DNA of 8,852 nt from Eubacteriales Family XIII. Incertae Sedis bacterium. Its GTDB lineage: Bacteria > Bacillota > Clostridia > Peptostreptococcales > Anaerovoracaceae. Shown piece after piece: positions 1 through 6,966 of the stretch. The notes beneath the pieces were generated by a model that saw only the letters and a program-made list of their open reading frames with translations, searched no databases and was not told the origin of the DNA. The DNA lies in the NCBI GenBank assembly GCA_031257215.1, contig JAIRPC010000094.1, forward strand, positions 1 through 8,852, written 5' to 3'. A program made the translations under genes and the position numbers. Numbering within the stretch: the first letter of the stretch is position 1; each line of letters starts with the position of its first letter.

Positions 1-266
1 GCGCCGCTGACGGTCGCGACCTTTTTGTATTTCTTTGCCTTGCTGTCGTAGCGAAAAATCTGATAGCCCGACGCGCCGGAGACTTTCTCCCACGTCAGCT
101 TTAGCGAAGTGGCGCTAGCCCGCGCCACCTTTGGAAACGCCGGTGCCTTAAGCGCACCCGCGGCCCCTACCTCAAACGGCGACAGCAACAGCACTAGTAC
201 TACCATCCCTGCGACAGCAACGGACGTTAATACTTTATACTTGCGTTTCAGCAATGTCAAATCCAT
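1..266 (-). CDS. Secreted FN3-domain protein, 5' part only (runs off left edge)
   Basis: Only the first 88 codons are in the window. The N-terminus MDLTLLKRKYKVLTSVAVAG plus a following run of V, L and M residues is a signal peptide or membrane anchor (about residues 1-35, possible cleavage after EVGA/A). An FN3-like strand pattern then begins: APAFPKVARASATSLKLTW, then GYQIFRYDSKAKKYKKVATV at about residues 65-84. The W...GYxIxR pattern matches the FN3 modules of the protease encoded just upstream. The ATG at 266-264 is chosen because a near-perfect AAGGAGGT lies 6 bases before it. That ribosome site overlaps the stop of the upstream gene, and only 12 bases separate the two frames, so co-transcription and probably translational coupling are likely. 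The protein's full length and its C-terminal function cannot be seen. Surface adhesin or co-secreted partner of the protease is inference. Confidence 0.85.
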   Translation of the reverse strand, partial: MDLTLLKRKYKVLTSVAVAGMVVLVLLLSPFEVGAAGALKAPAFPKVARASATSLKLTWEKVSGASGYQIFRYDSKAKKYKKVATVSG

Positions 267-272
267 TTGTGT

Positions 273-280
273 ACCTCCTT
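273..280 (-). promoter_or_regulatory. Strong ribosome binding site overlapping the upstream stop codon
   Basis: On the minus strand this reads AAGGAGGT, 6 bases before the ATG of the FN3 protein. Its first two bases lie inside the TAA stop (281-279) of the protease gene. The arrangement indicates that the two genes share one transcript. Confidence 0.85.
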
Positions 281-3200
281 AGTTATGTTTCCAACCTTCT
301 ACTTCACGTTTATTAATAATCTTATGCGAAATTGAATATGAATCGTTTCCATACCTAGGATCGGTATAATCTCTATAATACTGCTTGCCTTTTTGATAAG
401 CATATAGTGCCATCTCTATGTCGTTTGAACTTGCCAAGTGAATTTCATGTTCGTTACTCATTATATTGTCATGTAGCCCTCCAAAACCGAAAATATCTGC
501 CCCATGCTCTTGAGTCGTTTCTTCATTTGCAACAAGCCTGGATCTCTGCTTCTCCTCCAATAGTATCTTTCCTGTTTCACTCCTTTTCCCCGAATCTATA
601 TAGTACCTCAGATAATACGCATCGCCCAAGCCAAAAATATGACCCATTTCATGACCCGCGCAATATCTATAATCATCAATATCAAGTGCATTATATCGCG
701 CTGGATTGCCCTTCATACTTGCGTCTGCAGGCATATATATAATGTTTTCGTCAGGGTGTGCATGATACCAGTATTTTGGCATATATAAATCACCTATACA
801 GCCAGAAGACGGACAATCCCCACCAAGCTGTACCGTGATCCATTCCTGTCCCTTCACTTTAGATTCGGTATGCACAATTACAATAGGCTGAAATAACATA
901 TAGTCCTTGTTCGGAAAGTCGTTGTTCGTATTAGTCACCAGACGACCTGACCACATTTCCTGGACTCCGCTTATAAAATTCGCTTGGTCATGCCCAGCCC
1001 CCCCGTCGCTGTCAGTGAACCTGATATAGAGATGTATCTGGAGGTCGCAAAAGAGATCGCTTGTGCCATCGGCGCCCTTGGCGAGCTTGTATTGCACCGC
1101 CTTGGTATTGTTCTTCTTGTCGTTGTCCACGGTTGACGCCCAGTTTTTCCTGAAATAGTCCATCGTGGCGTTGGCGACACTTTTGGCTGCGGTTTTGCAC
1201 GATTTTGCTCCCGACATCTTGCTTGCGGGCGTTTGCATGTATAAGCCGTTGGTTGCGTCGCTCATCAAACCATACGCCGATACCCTGTAATAGTATTTTG
1301 TCGAGCTGCTCACGACTATGTCCGTCTTTGTTTTCGCGCTTTTTTTCTCTGTGGACAGCATGGCGTATGTTTTGCCGTCCTTAGACCGATATATCCTGTA
1401 TCCGTCAATGCCGCTGGAATTTTTGCATTTCCATTTCAGCGTAATTTTTGGCACGTAACTGTCCGGGGTTGCTTTTTCCAGGCTGACAGACGGGATGCCT
1501 TTCTTGTTGCCGTTTGCATCGCCGTTGACAATGAGCGTGGTTCGCGTCAATGTTTTCGCGCCTTTCTTGCTGCTGGCTATAACTCGGTAGTAATATGTGC
1601 CGCCTGCGTCCGAGGCGCTGTTTTCCGTCAAGTATACAGCTTGCCCAGCAGCACCGTTGTTTAGCGTTCTTGTGGCATATTCCTTGAAGTCCTTATCTGG
1701 CTTATCTGATCGCATGAGCGAATAATATCTGGCGCCCTTGACGCTAACGGCCCTTATCGTGCGCGTGACTTTCTTTTTGTCGTCCGAATACGTGAATCTC
1801 TGTATGTTCAACGCTATTGTGCGTCTTTTGTTGGTGCTTTCTTTCACGGAATCGCCTCTGTGCATCATCGTGCTAGAGCTATTGGCAGAGACAGTCCTAT
1901 TGTATGCGTAGACTACATATTCGTACCTTTTGTTCGCCTTCAGCCCTGAAACCGTGTATGTACAACGGCCCGTTACCGCATCTATGTATTTATACCCGCT
2001 CTTGGTTTTTTGGTATATATAATACCCATCACATGAATTGCTCTTTTTCCACGTAAGCCTTATGGATTTCCTGTCTACTGCTTCCGCGGCAAGGCCGCTT
2101 ACCGCTTTGCCATGCACAAACGATACCGTATCGCACCACAGTGTTGTCGAGCTGTTCTTGTATTTTTTGACCTCAAGCCGATACATATAGCTCGTACCCT
2201 TTTTCGCCGTGTTGTCCCATATGCTCTTGCCAAGCGGCACGGTCTGGTTGCCGTCGATCTTTTTTGTGATGTCATCTGTCTCAACCGTCGTGTATTTGGT
2301 GTTCTTTATTTTCCCTTTGCTGTCAAATTCGAGCGGCCGCCTTTTGAGCACATAATATCGGGCAAGCAGCGAGCGCCTGAGAAACCCGTTCTCATAGCTA
2401 GGCGTGTCTTCATACCTAACATATCCGAAAGTTATTTTGTTGCGCATATATTTTCCGTTGCCAGACTCCTTCCTCTCGGATATATGCGTCATGGGGAGCG
2501 TGTTGTAGCCCGCGTAACTCGCGGATCCAGGCAATGCTATCGCGGGAACCTCAACGCTGCAAACCGCGCTCACCGACCCGTCGGGCGTGGCCGCCGTCAC
2601 TGTGGCTTTGCCGTATTTGATGGCCTTGACCTCACAGGCGTTGCCGCCTTTGTCCGATATGGACACTATCCCTGACGGGCTGGCCGACCAGACCAGCTTT
2701 CTGTTGTAGGCGTTGTCTGGCGATACGGTCGCTTTGAGGGTGAACGCCCCTCCGCCCTGCGCCAGTAACAGGCTCGTTTTGTTCAGCGTGATTTTGTTCA
2801 CGGGGATGTTCTTGACCGTGACCACGGCATTGGCGGTGACGCCATCCGCGGCAGCTGTCACGGTTGTGCTGCCCTCCTTTATGCCTGTCAGCTTGCCGCT
2901 TCCGTCCACTGTCGCGATCCTTGTGTCCGAAACGCTCCACGCCACCCTGCTCGTGGACACGGACGCGCCGCCCGCCATTGGCTGCAGCGTAGCGGCCATC
3001 TGCCGCCATTTGCCCTCGCCCTTGGACGACACCTGCACGGTGGCCGGGCTGATAGCTATCCCTGTTGCGGGGATCGCTATCGCGGACTTCGGCACGTACT
3101 GCGCCTGCCCTATGCGGTAATAGCCCCCCGAAACGCCCGATATGGACACCGCCGCACCTGTCGCCAGTTTCTGTACTGCAACTGCGTCGGCGTATGCGCC

Positions 3201-4238
3201 GCTCTTTACGTATGCCGCGGTCTTGGCGTTTCCTGCCACGCCGGCGCCGGCCCATCTGGTATATACCGTTATGCCCTCGCTTGACCGATATGCCTTGTTG
3301 TCGTACTCGAATACAGTCGTGGCTATGGCGTAGCCCTCCCTTATGCCGCTTATGTGACCTTGTCCGTCATAGCCCTGGTCGCGCCCCTCCGAGATGCCCA
3401 TGACGGAGGTGTCGCTCGAAGACCAGGATGTGCTGTCCTCCCTGCGCACCCCGCCTGATGTCGATCCGATATACGTGCTTCCGCCCACCGCGACATCGTT
3501 GTAGTAGCCAAAGCCGAACACGCCGCCAAAATACCCGCCCATGGGCCTGTCGCTGCTCCATGCGTCGTCAACGTATCCTTCCTTGCCGTCGGATGTCCTG
3601 GCATACTGGTAGACACGCCTGCCCGTGTCGTCCTGGTCGTGTGCGCGCCACAGCAGTGTTATCCGCTCCCCCGCAACCAGCACCCTGGCGGGTGATGTGT
3701 AATCGCTGTTGCCGACCTTGCCCCACATCAGCATGCGCTCGCCGCCGCCTGACGGGTATATGATGCTGCTTTTGGGCTGGGGGTATTTGAAGTATACGGA
3801 AACGCGGTACACCTCGACGTTGCCGCCCGCCATATGCAGGGTTACGGTCGCAACCCCTTGGTCATGGCCCAGGATTTTCCCTCCGCCGAATGTGGCTATG
3901 GTGCTGTCAGTAGTGTCCCACGACGTCACGCCGCCTGATATCTGGTGCTCGCCCTCTATCTGGGGCAGGTTGACGAAATGCTCCGTCTGCGCTTGGGGCG
4001 AGACAGATCTGACCGGTTCATCCCTGCTTTCTTCAATGCCCGGCTCGGAGGCGATAGCGCTGCCTGTGGCTTCGGCATCTATAGTTTCGTCTTCCTCAAA
4101 AGCGCCTCCTGAAACCACGCCCTGCGATGCCGCGCCGCCTGTCCCCGCTATATCCGGTTCATCCAAAGAATACGCAACGCTTACGAACGTAAAAACAATA
4201 ACTAGAACAACCGCGACTGTAGCCCAACTCCTTTTCAT
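279..4238 (-). CDS. Large secreted mosaic zinc metalloprotease (BIG2/SH3b/FN3 modules plus C-terminal metzincin-like domain)
   Basis: The frame is open from a GTG at 4289. The ATG at 4238 is preferred because AAAAGGTG lies 7 bases before it and because it starts directly on a signal peptide (MKRSWATVAVVLVIVFTFVS, about 1-24), giving 1319 residues. Numbering here is from that ATG. After an acidic linker come a BIG2-like domain (about 85-150), an SH3-like stretch (159-227), a degenerate BIG2-like unit (269-328), a bacterial SH3 (337-388), two clear BIG2 domains (391-475, 478-565), an unassigned beta-rich segment (566-710), an FN3 (711-783), an FN3-like unit (806-904) and an FN3 (914-1008). The C-terminal domain (about 1018-1319) contains HEMGHIFGLGD (1196-1206), matching HExxHxxGxxD with Asp as probable third zinc ligand, and HDNIMS with a candidate Met-turn at M1260. 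M7 snapalysin and M6 immune-inhibitor proteases use a similar Asp-type motif. No sortase motif or dockerin is seen at the C-terminus. Substrate is unknown; degradation of host or environmental protein is inference. Confidence 0.88.
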   Translation of the reverse strand: MKRSWATVAVVLVIVFTFVSVAYSLDEPDIAGTGGAASQGVVSGGAFEEDETIDAEATGSAIASEPGIEESRDEPVRSVSPQAQTEHFVNLPQIEGEHQISGGVTSWDTTDSTIATFGGGKILGHDQGVATVTLHMAGGNVEVYRVSVYFKYPQPKSSIIYPSGGGERMLMWGKVGNSDYTSPARVLVAGERITLLWRAHDQDDTGRRVYQYARTSDGKEGYVDDAWSSDRPMGGYFGGVFGFGYYNDVAVGGSTYIGSTSGGVRREDSTSWSSSDTSVMGISEGRDQGYDGQGHISGIREGYAIATTVFEYDNKAYRSSEGITVYTRWAGAGVAGNAKTAAYVKSGAYADAVAVQKLATGAAVSISGVSGGYYRIGQAQYVPKSAIAIPATGIAISPATVQVSSKGEGKWRQMAATLQPMAGGASVSTSRVAWSVSDTRIATVDGSGKLTGIKEGSTTVTAAADGVTANAVVTVKNIPVNKITLNKTSLLLAQGGGAFTLKATVSPDNAYNRKLVWSASPSGIVSISDKGGNACEVKAIKYGKATVTAATPDGSVSAVCSVEVPAIALPGSASYAGYNTLPMTHISERKESGNGKYMRNKITFGYVRYEDTPSYENGFLRRSLLARYYVLKRRPLEFDSKGKIKNTKYTTVETDDITKKIDGNQTVPLGKSIWDNTAKKGTSYMYRLEVKKYKNSSTTLWCDTVSFVHGKAVSGLAAEAVDRKSIRLTWKKSNSCDGYYIYQKTKSGYKYIDAVTGRCTYTVSGLKANKRYEYVVYAYNRTVSANSSSTMMHRGDSVKESTNKRRTIALNIQRFTYSDDKKKVTRTIRAVSVKGARYYSLMRSDKPDKDFKEYATRTLNNGAAGQAVYLTENSASDAGGTYYYRVIASSKKGAKTLTRTTLIVNGDANGNKKGIPSVSLEKATPDSYVPKITLKWKCKNSSGIDGYRIYRSKDGKTYAMLSTEKKSAKTKTDIVVSSSTKYYYRVSAYGLMSDATNGLYMQTPASKMSGAKSCKTAAKSVANATMDYFRKNWASTVDNDKKNNTKAVQYKLAKGADGTSDLFCDLQIHLYIRFTDSDGGAGHDQANFISGVQEMWSGRLVTNTNNDFPNKDYMLFQPIVIVHTESKVKGQEWITVQLGGDCPSSGCIGDLYMPKYWYHAHPDENIIYMPADASMKGNPARYNALDIDDYRYCAGHEMGHIFGLGDAYYLRYYIDSGKRSETGKILLEEKQRSRLVANEETTQEHGADIFGFGGLHDNIMSNEHEIHLASSNDIEMALYAYQKGKQYYRDYTDPRYGNDSYSISHKIINKREVEGWKHN
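621..653 (-). other. Zinc-binding HExxHxxGxxD motif of the protease
   Basis: These 11 codons read HEMGHIFGLGD. The two His are the expected zinc ligands, the Glu the catalytic base, the Gly the usual bend, and the Asp stands where most metzincins have a third His. A NIMS tetrapeptide about 60 residues downstream fits the metzincin Met-turn. Confidence 0.85.
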
Positions 4239-4245
4239 TACCCTG

Positions 4246-4253
4246 CACCTTTT
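4246..4253 (-). promoter_or_regulatory. Ribosome binding site that decides the protease start
   Basis: The minus strand reads AAAAGGTG, followed by 7 bases and ATG at 4238. The in-frame GTG at 4289 lacks a well-placed site: the nearest purine run, GGAGGAG, is about 17 bases away. The internal ATG is therefore taken as the start, and it also puts a standard signal peptide at the N-terminus. Confidence 0.75.
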
Positions 4254-4316
4254 CGCAGCATATATAAACCGCGCTCCCAATACTGGCACACCTATCGGCT
4301 AGGCAGCTCTCCTCCA

Positions 4317-4335
4317 TTTGCTTTCTATAAGCAAA
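4317..4335 (-). repeat. Inverted repeat across the predicted transcription start of the protease operon
   Basis: TTTGCTT and AAGCAAA form a perfect 7-bp inverted repeat with a 5-base loop. One arm touches the -10 box (4335-4340), and the predicted start point (about 4328) falls in the loop. No T run follows on either strand, so it is not an intrinsic terminator. It could be an operator or a hairpin at the 5' end of the mRNA. The remaining leader (about 4239-4316) shows no riboswitch that I recognise. Confidence 0.5.
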
Positions 4336-4363
4336 CTATACGCCTCGTCAGGGGGAATGTCAA
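4335..4363 (-). promoter_or_regulatory. Sigma-A type promoter of the protease operon
   Basis: The minus strand has TTGACA (4363-4358), exactly 17 bases, then TATAGT (4340-4335). This is a consensus -35, ideal spacing and a 5/6 match at -10. It lies between the PII-like gene (stop at 4382) and the protease start, predicting a leader of about 90 bases. No terminator separates it from the PII-like gene, so read-through from that operon is also possible. Confidence 0.85.
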
Positions 4364-4381
4364 GTATCCGGTATTGCCGCC

Positions 4382-4795
4382 CTACCGATCTGACACGATC
4401 TGGTGCTGTTCGTACTGTTCGTACTGCTCCTCCTCGAATATCTCCGGCGCGTCGCCTGGGGCGTCGTTTTCCGCGAAGCCTACCAGGTCGGTGATGGGCA
4501 GGGTGAAGCTGATGCCGCGTCCCTTGGTGCGCAGGCCGCCCGCTTCGAGTATGGCGTGCATGATCTCCCTGACCGCCGACTTCTTCACTATGGTCAGGAC
4601 TATCTCCTTTTCGGGCTGAATGTCGATATTCATGAATTTCTCCGCTCCGTGGAGACCCGTGCCGCGCGCGTACAGCACCGTTCCGCCGCGCGCCCCCGCC
4701 GCCCGCGCCGCGTCCATCACCAGTTCGGCATAGCCGCGGTTGATTATCGTCATGATAAGACTGTATCTAGCGTTATTGTATTCTTCCATTTTCAT
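4382..4795 (-). CDS. PII-like signalling protein (second paralogue of the DUF1538 operon)
   Basis: The 137 residues follow the PII (GlnB/GlnK) ferredoxin-like fold. YSLIMTIINRGYAELVMDAARAAG forms strand 1 and helix 1, GGTVLYARG (37-45) is the strand leading into the T-loop, EKEIVLTIVKK (62-72) is strand 3, and KGRGISFTLPITDLVGF (91-107) replaces the PII C-signature around GDGKIF. The T-loop is shorter than in GlnB and lacks the YRGAEY uridylylation motif. A tail at 112-137, rich in Glu, Gln and Tyr (EEEQYEQYEQ), is extra; EQY-EQY is encoded by a 9-bp tandem repeat at 4406-4423. The ATG at 4795 has AAGAGGTGA overlapping the preceding stop; a second ATG two codons on is possible but worse spaced. 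It begins 3 bases after the other PII-like gene. Likely role, by inference: a ligand-sensing trimer controlling the DUF1538 membrane protein. Confidence 0.85.
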   Translation of the reverse strand: MKMEEYNNARYSLIMTIINRGYAELVMDAARAAGARGGTVLYARGTGLHGAEKFMNIDIQPEKEIVLTIVKKSAVREIMHAILEAGGLRTKGRGISFTLPITDLVGFAENDAPGDAPEIFEEEQYEQYEQHQIVSDR

Positions 4796-4798
4796 AGC

Positions 4799-5173
4799 TC
4801 ACCTCTTAGTGTCGATTCCCGATATGTATTTCAGAGACAGCGGGCCGCCGACCCCCGACAGCGGGACGCAGAACGCCAGCCCTGTCCCAGGATCGTCCAG
4901 CGAGAACTTGTACTCCACCATAGACATTGCCGCCCGAACCTTTGGCTCGGTCACTATGCTGAAAACGATGTCGCAGCCGTTCTCCGTCAGCCCGAATATA
5001 TCAGCCAGCTCCGAGCCGACCGCCGCATAAGCCACTGACTCCATGTTGAATGTCACGCCGAGGTCGCGTAGCTCCTTCACCACGCGGTTGCCCTGTTCAC
5101 GCGGCACTATCGAAACCATCAGTTTCAGCCTGTCGAACTCGTTGCCGTATCTGTCTTTCAGCTTTTCCGCCAT
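4799..5173 (-). CDS. PII-like protein (first paralogue of the DUF1538 operon)
   Basis: This is 124 residues from the ATG at 5173, which shares its A with the TGA stop of the DUF1538 gene (TGATG). GAGGT lies 6 bases upstream; a GTG at 5188 in the same frame has no comparable site. The fold reads as PII-like: RLKLMVSIVPREQGNRVVKELRDLG (strand 1 and helix 1), MESVAYAAVG (strand 2), a short loop, CDIVFSIVTEPKVRAAMSMVE (strand 3 and helix 2), then DPGTGLAFCVPLSGVGG (94-110). GTGLAFCVPL aligns with GRGISFTLPI of the neighbouring paralogue. It lacks the GlnB uridylylation tyrosine region and is only distantly similar to its neighbour, so the pair probably senses different ligands or forms distinct trimers. 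The assignment rests on motif spacing and the neighbouring genes and is weaker than for the second protein. Confidence 0.78.
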   Translation of the reverse strand: MAEKLKDRYGNEFDRLKLMVSIVPREQGNRVVKELRDLGVTFNMESVAYAAVGSELADIFGLTENGCDIVFSIVTEPKVRAAMSMVEYKFSLDDPGTGLAFCVPLSGVGGPLSLKYISGIDTKR

Positions 5174-6909
5174 CAGCCTACCTCGCACTCATCAAAGTCA
5201 ATGTAATTGTTGTCCATAATTACCATTTCATGCTGTTCTGCCGTATGCACCGCCTGCACCCATTCGGGGCTTGCCACGAAGTCCATGTCCGCTTCCTGCG
5301 CGTAATCGTCCTGGACAAAATCGTCCTGCACGAACTCGCCCTGCGCCGCGCCGCCGTCCGCCACGGCAAGCTGCGGCATGACCCCCCAGTCCGCGAAGTC
5401 CTCGCCCTCTATGCTCTCCGCGATGCTGCCCATCTCGTCCTGTTCCCCCTGCTTCGTTGCTTTCATGCGGCGGTCGTATATAAGCCCCATGAACTGCACC
5501 GTGAACAGCGGCGTCATAGCGACCATAGCGACCACCCCGAAAGCGTCCATCATCATGTTGCCACCTACCGCGGCGCACGCCCCCATTGTGAACGGCAACA
5601 GGAAGGTGGCGGTCATGGGCCCTGACGCGACCGCGCCTGAGTCGAACGCTACCGCCGTAAAAATCTTGGGGACGAAGAACGACAGCGCTATCGCGAGCCC
5701 GTAGCCAGGCAGCAGCACCCACCAGATGCTGATCCCGGTAACGACGCGCAGCATGGCCAGGCCGACGGATATGCCAACGCTGATGGAAAACGCGCGCAGC
5801 ATGGTGTGCCTGGCTATCGCGCCGCCCGTCATGTCCTCGACCGAATCTATCAGCACGTGGACGGCGGGCTCCGCCAGGACGATAAAGAAACCCATCAGCA
5901 CGCCGAGCGGTATCAGCACCCAGCTGTATTCGAGCTTGCCGACGAACTCGCCAATGAAAGTCCCCGCAGGCATGAACCCCACGCCGACGCCCGTCAGGAA
6001 TACCGTCAGCCCGAGGAATGTGTATATCAGCCCAATGCCGATGCGCGCGAGGTGTTTCAGCGGCAATTTCAGCGCGAACACCTGGAACAGCAGGAACACG
6101 ATAATGAGCGGTGCGACCGCGAGGGCTATCTCGTGCGCGTATTCGGGCAGCCCGTGCAGGAACGCGCCTATGAGCTGCCATATGTCAGTAATGTTCTCGA
6201 TCTCCGCAACGCCGAGCGTGGACTCCTTGGCGGGGAATTTGAATCCGAGGATCATGACCGCGTAAATGGGGCCTATGCTGCACAGCGCGGCGAGCCCGAA
6301 GCTGTCGTACATGGTGGACTTGCCGCCGCGCACGGACGCGACGCCCACGCCGAGCGCCAGTATGAACGGTATGGCGAACGGGCCGGTCGTGACACCGCCC
6401 GCGTCGAACGAAACCGCCAGATATTCCTTCGGCACGAAAATGCCGAGCACGAGCGCCCCTATGTACAGCCCACAGAGCAGGTAAGACATATTCCACATGA
6501 ACATTATGCGAAGCATGGCGATAACGAGGAACACGCCGAGGCCGGTAGCCACGAACACTATCAGCACCGTGTTGTCAACGCCCGGAACCTGTCGCGAGAG
6601 GATCTGCAGGTCTGGCTCGGCTATCGTCACCATAGTGCCCATGACCAGCGACGCGCCGACTATCAGCCACAGCTTTTTCGATTTTGTGAGGAATTGCCCA
6701 AGGTGTTCGCCTATCGGCATCATAGCCATGTCCGCGCCCATTGTGAACAGGCTCATGCCGAGCACGAGCAGAACCGCGCCGCCAATAAACAGCCCCCGCA
6801 CGGGGAACGTCATTGGCGTGATCGTAAAATTCAGCACGAGGACTATGACCACTATTGGGAGAAGCGATTTCAGCGCTTCCCTTGTTTTTTCGCGGAGAAC
6901 CTTGCGCAA
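5173..6909 (-). CDS. DUF1538 family multi-pass membrane protein, predicted PII-controlled transporter
   Basis: This 578-residue protein has about 13-14 hydrophobic segments and matches the DUF1538 family, whose substrate is unknown to me. It is an internal duplication. MGADMAMMPIGEHLG (57-71), TIAEPDL (95-101), SFDAGGVTTGP (167-177) and DSFGLAALCSIGP (202-214) recur as VGVGFMPAGTFIGEFVG (308-324), VLAEPAV (344-350), AFDSGAVASGP (421-431) and DAFGVVAMVAMTP (455-467), about 250 residues apart. The paired AEP and FDxGxVxxGP motifs, acidic residues within membrane segments, suggest a substrate or ion path. A cytoplasmic tail of about 100 residues (480-578) is strongly acidic and contains FVQDDFVQDD. 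The start is TTG at 6909, with AGAGGTGA 9 bases upstream; no better ATG occurs before the first membrane segment. Two PII-like genes follow with a 1-base overlap, arguing that they regulate it as GlnK regulates AmtB. Transport is inference. Confidence 0.88.
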   Translation of the reverse strand: MRKVLREKTREALKSLLPIVVIVLVLNFTITPMTFPVRGLFIGGAVLLVLGMSLFTMGADMAMMPIGEHLGQFLTKSKKLWLIVGASLVMGTMVTIAEPDLQILSRQVPGVDNTVLIVFVATGLGVFLVIAMLRIMFMWNMSYLLCGLYIGALVLGIFVPKEYLAVSFDAGGVTTGPFAIPFILALGVGVASVRGGKSTMYDSFGLAALCSIGPIYAVMILGFKFPAKESTLGVAEIENITDIWQLIGAFLHGLPEYAHEIALAVAPLIIVFLLFQVFALKLPLKHLARIGIGLIYTFLGLTVFLTGVGVGFMPAGTFIGEFVGKLEYSWVLIPLGVLMGFFIVLAEPAVHVLIDSVEDMTGGAIARHTMLRAFSISVGISVGLAMLRVVTGISIWWVLLPGYGLAIALSFFVPKIFTAVAFDSGAVASGPMTATFLLPFTMGACAAVGGNMMMDAFGVVAMVAMTPLFTVQFMGLIYDRRMKATKQGEQDEMGSIAESIEGEDFADWGVMPQLAVADGGAAQGEFVQDDFVQDDYAQEADMDFVASPEWVQAVHTAEQHEMVIMDNNYIDFDECEVG

Positions 6910-6918
6910 TTTTTTTCT

Positions 6919-6926
6919 TCACCTCT
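6919..6926 (-). promoter_or_regulatory. Ribosome binding site supporting a TTG start
   Basis: AGAGGTGA on the minus strand lies 9 bases before TTG at 6909. It is the only well-placed site near the beginning of the DUF1538 frame and is the reason for accepting a TTG start. Confidence 0.65.
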
Positions 6927-6957
6927 GCCCACACAGAAGAACGGCTTCTTGCCTACT

Positions 6958-6966
6958 ATTATATCA
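6958..6966 (-). promoter_or_regulatory. Extended -10 promoter of the DUF1538-PII operon
   Basis: The minus strand reads TGATATAAT: a perfect TATAAT (6963-6958) with the TGn extension. No -35 consensus occurs 16-18 bases upstream; that position falls within the run of nine C (plus-strand G, 6979-6987). The predicted leader is about 40 bases, ending in the AGAGGTGA site. Confidence 0.65.

Noticed and set aside
4239..4289. GTG at 4289 as the start of the protease
   Set aside because: It would place 17 mixed residues before the signal peptide and has no properly spaced ribosome site, whereas the ATG at 4238 has both.
3709..4302. Plus-strand 197-codon frame opposite the protease stalk and its promoter
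   Set aside because: It is antisense to the clear BIG2/signal-peptide frame, with no ribosome site or recognisable fold.
4193..4316. Short minus-strand frame starting MEESCLADRC that overlaps the protease start
   Set aside because: No ribosome site precedes it, it is Cys-rich and out of frame with the protease, and it ends about 40 codons in. It looks like chance.
5174..5188. GTG at 5188 as the start of the first PII-like protein
   Set aside because: The GAGGT site lies within this extension, 6 bases before the ATG at 5173, so it serves the ATG. The ATG also gives the usual stop-start overlap.
5228..6181. Minus-strand 317-codon frame inside the DUF1538 gene
   Set aside because: It is an Arg/Gly/His-rich out-of-frame shadow. 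The overlapping DUF1538 frame has the conserved motifs and membrane helices.
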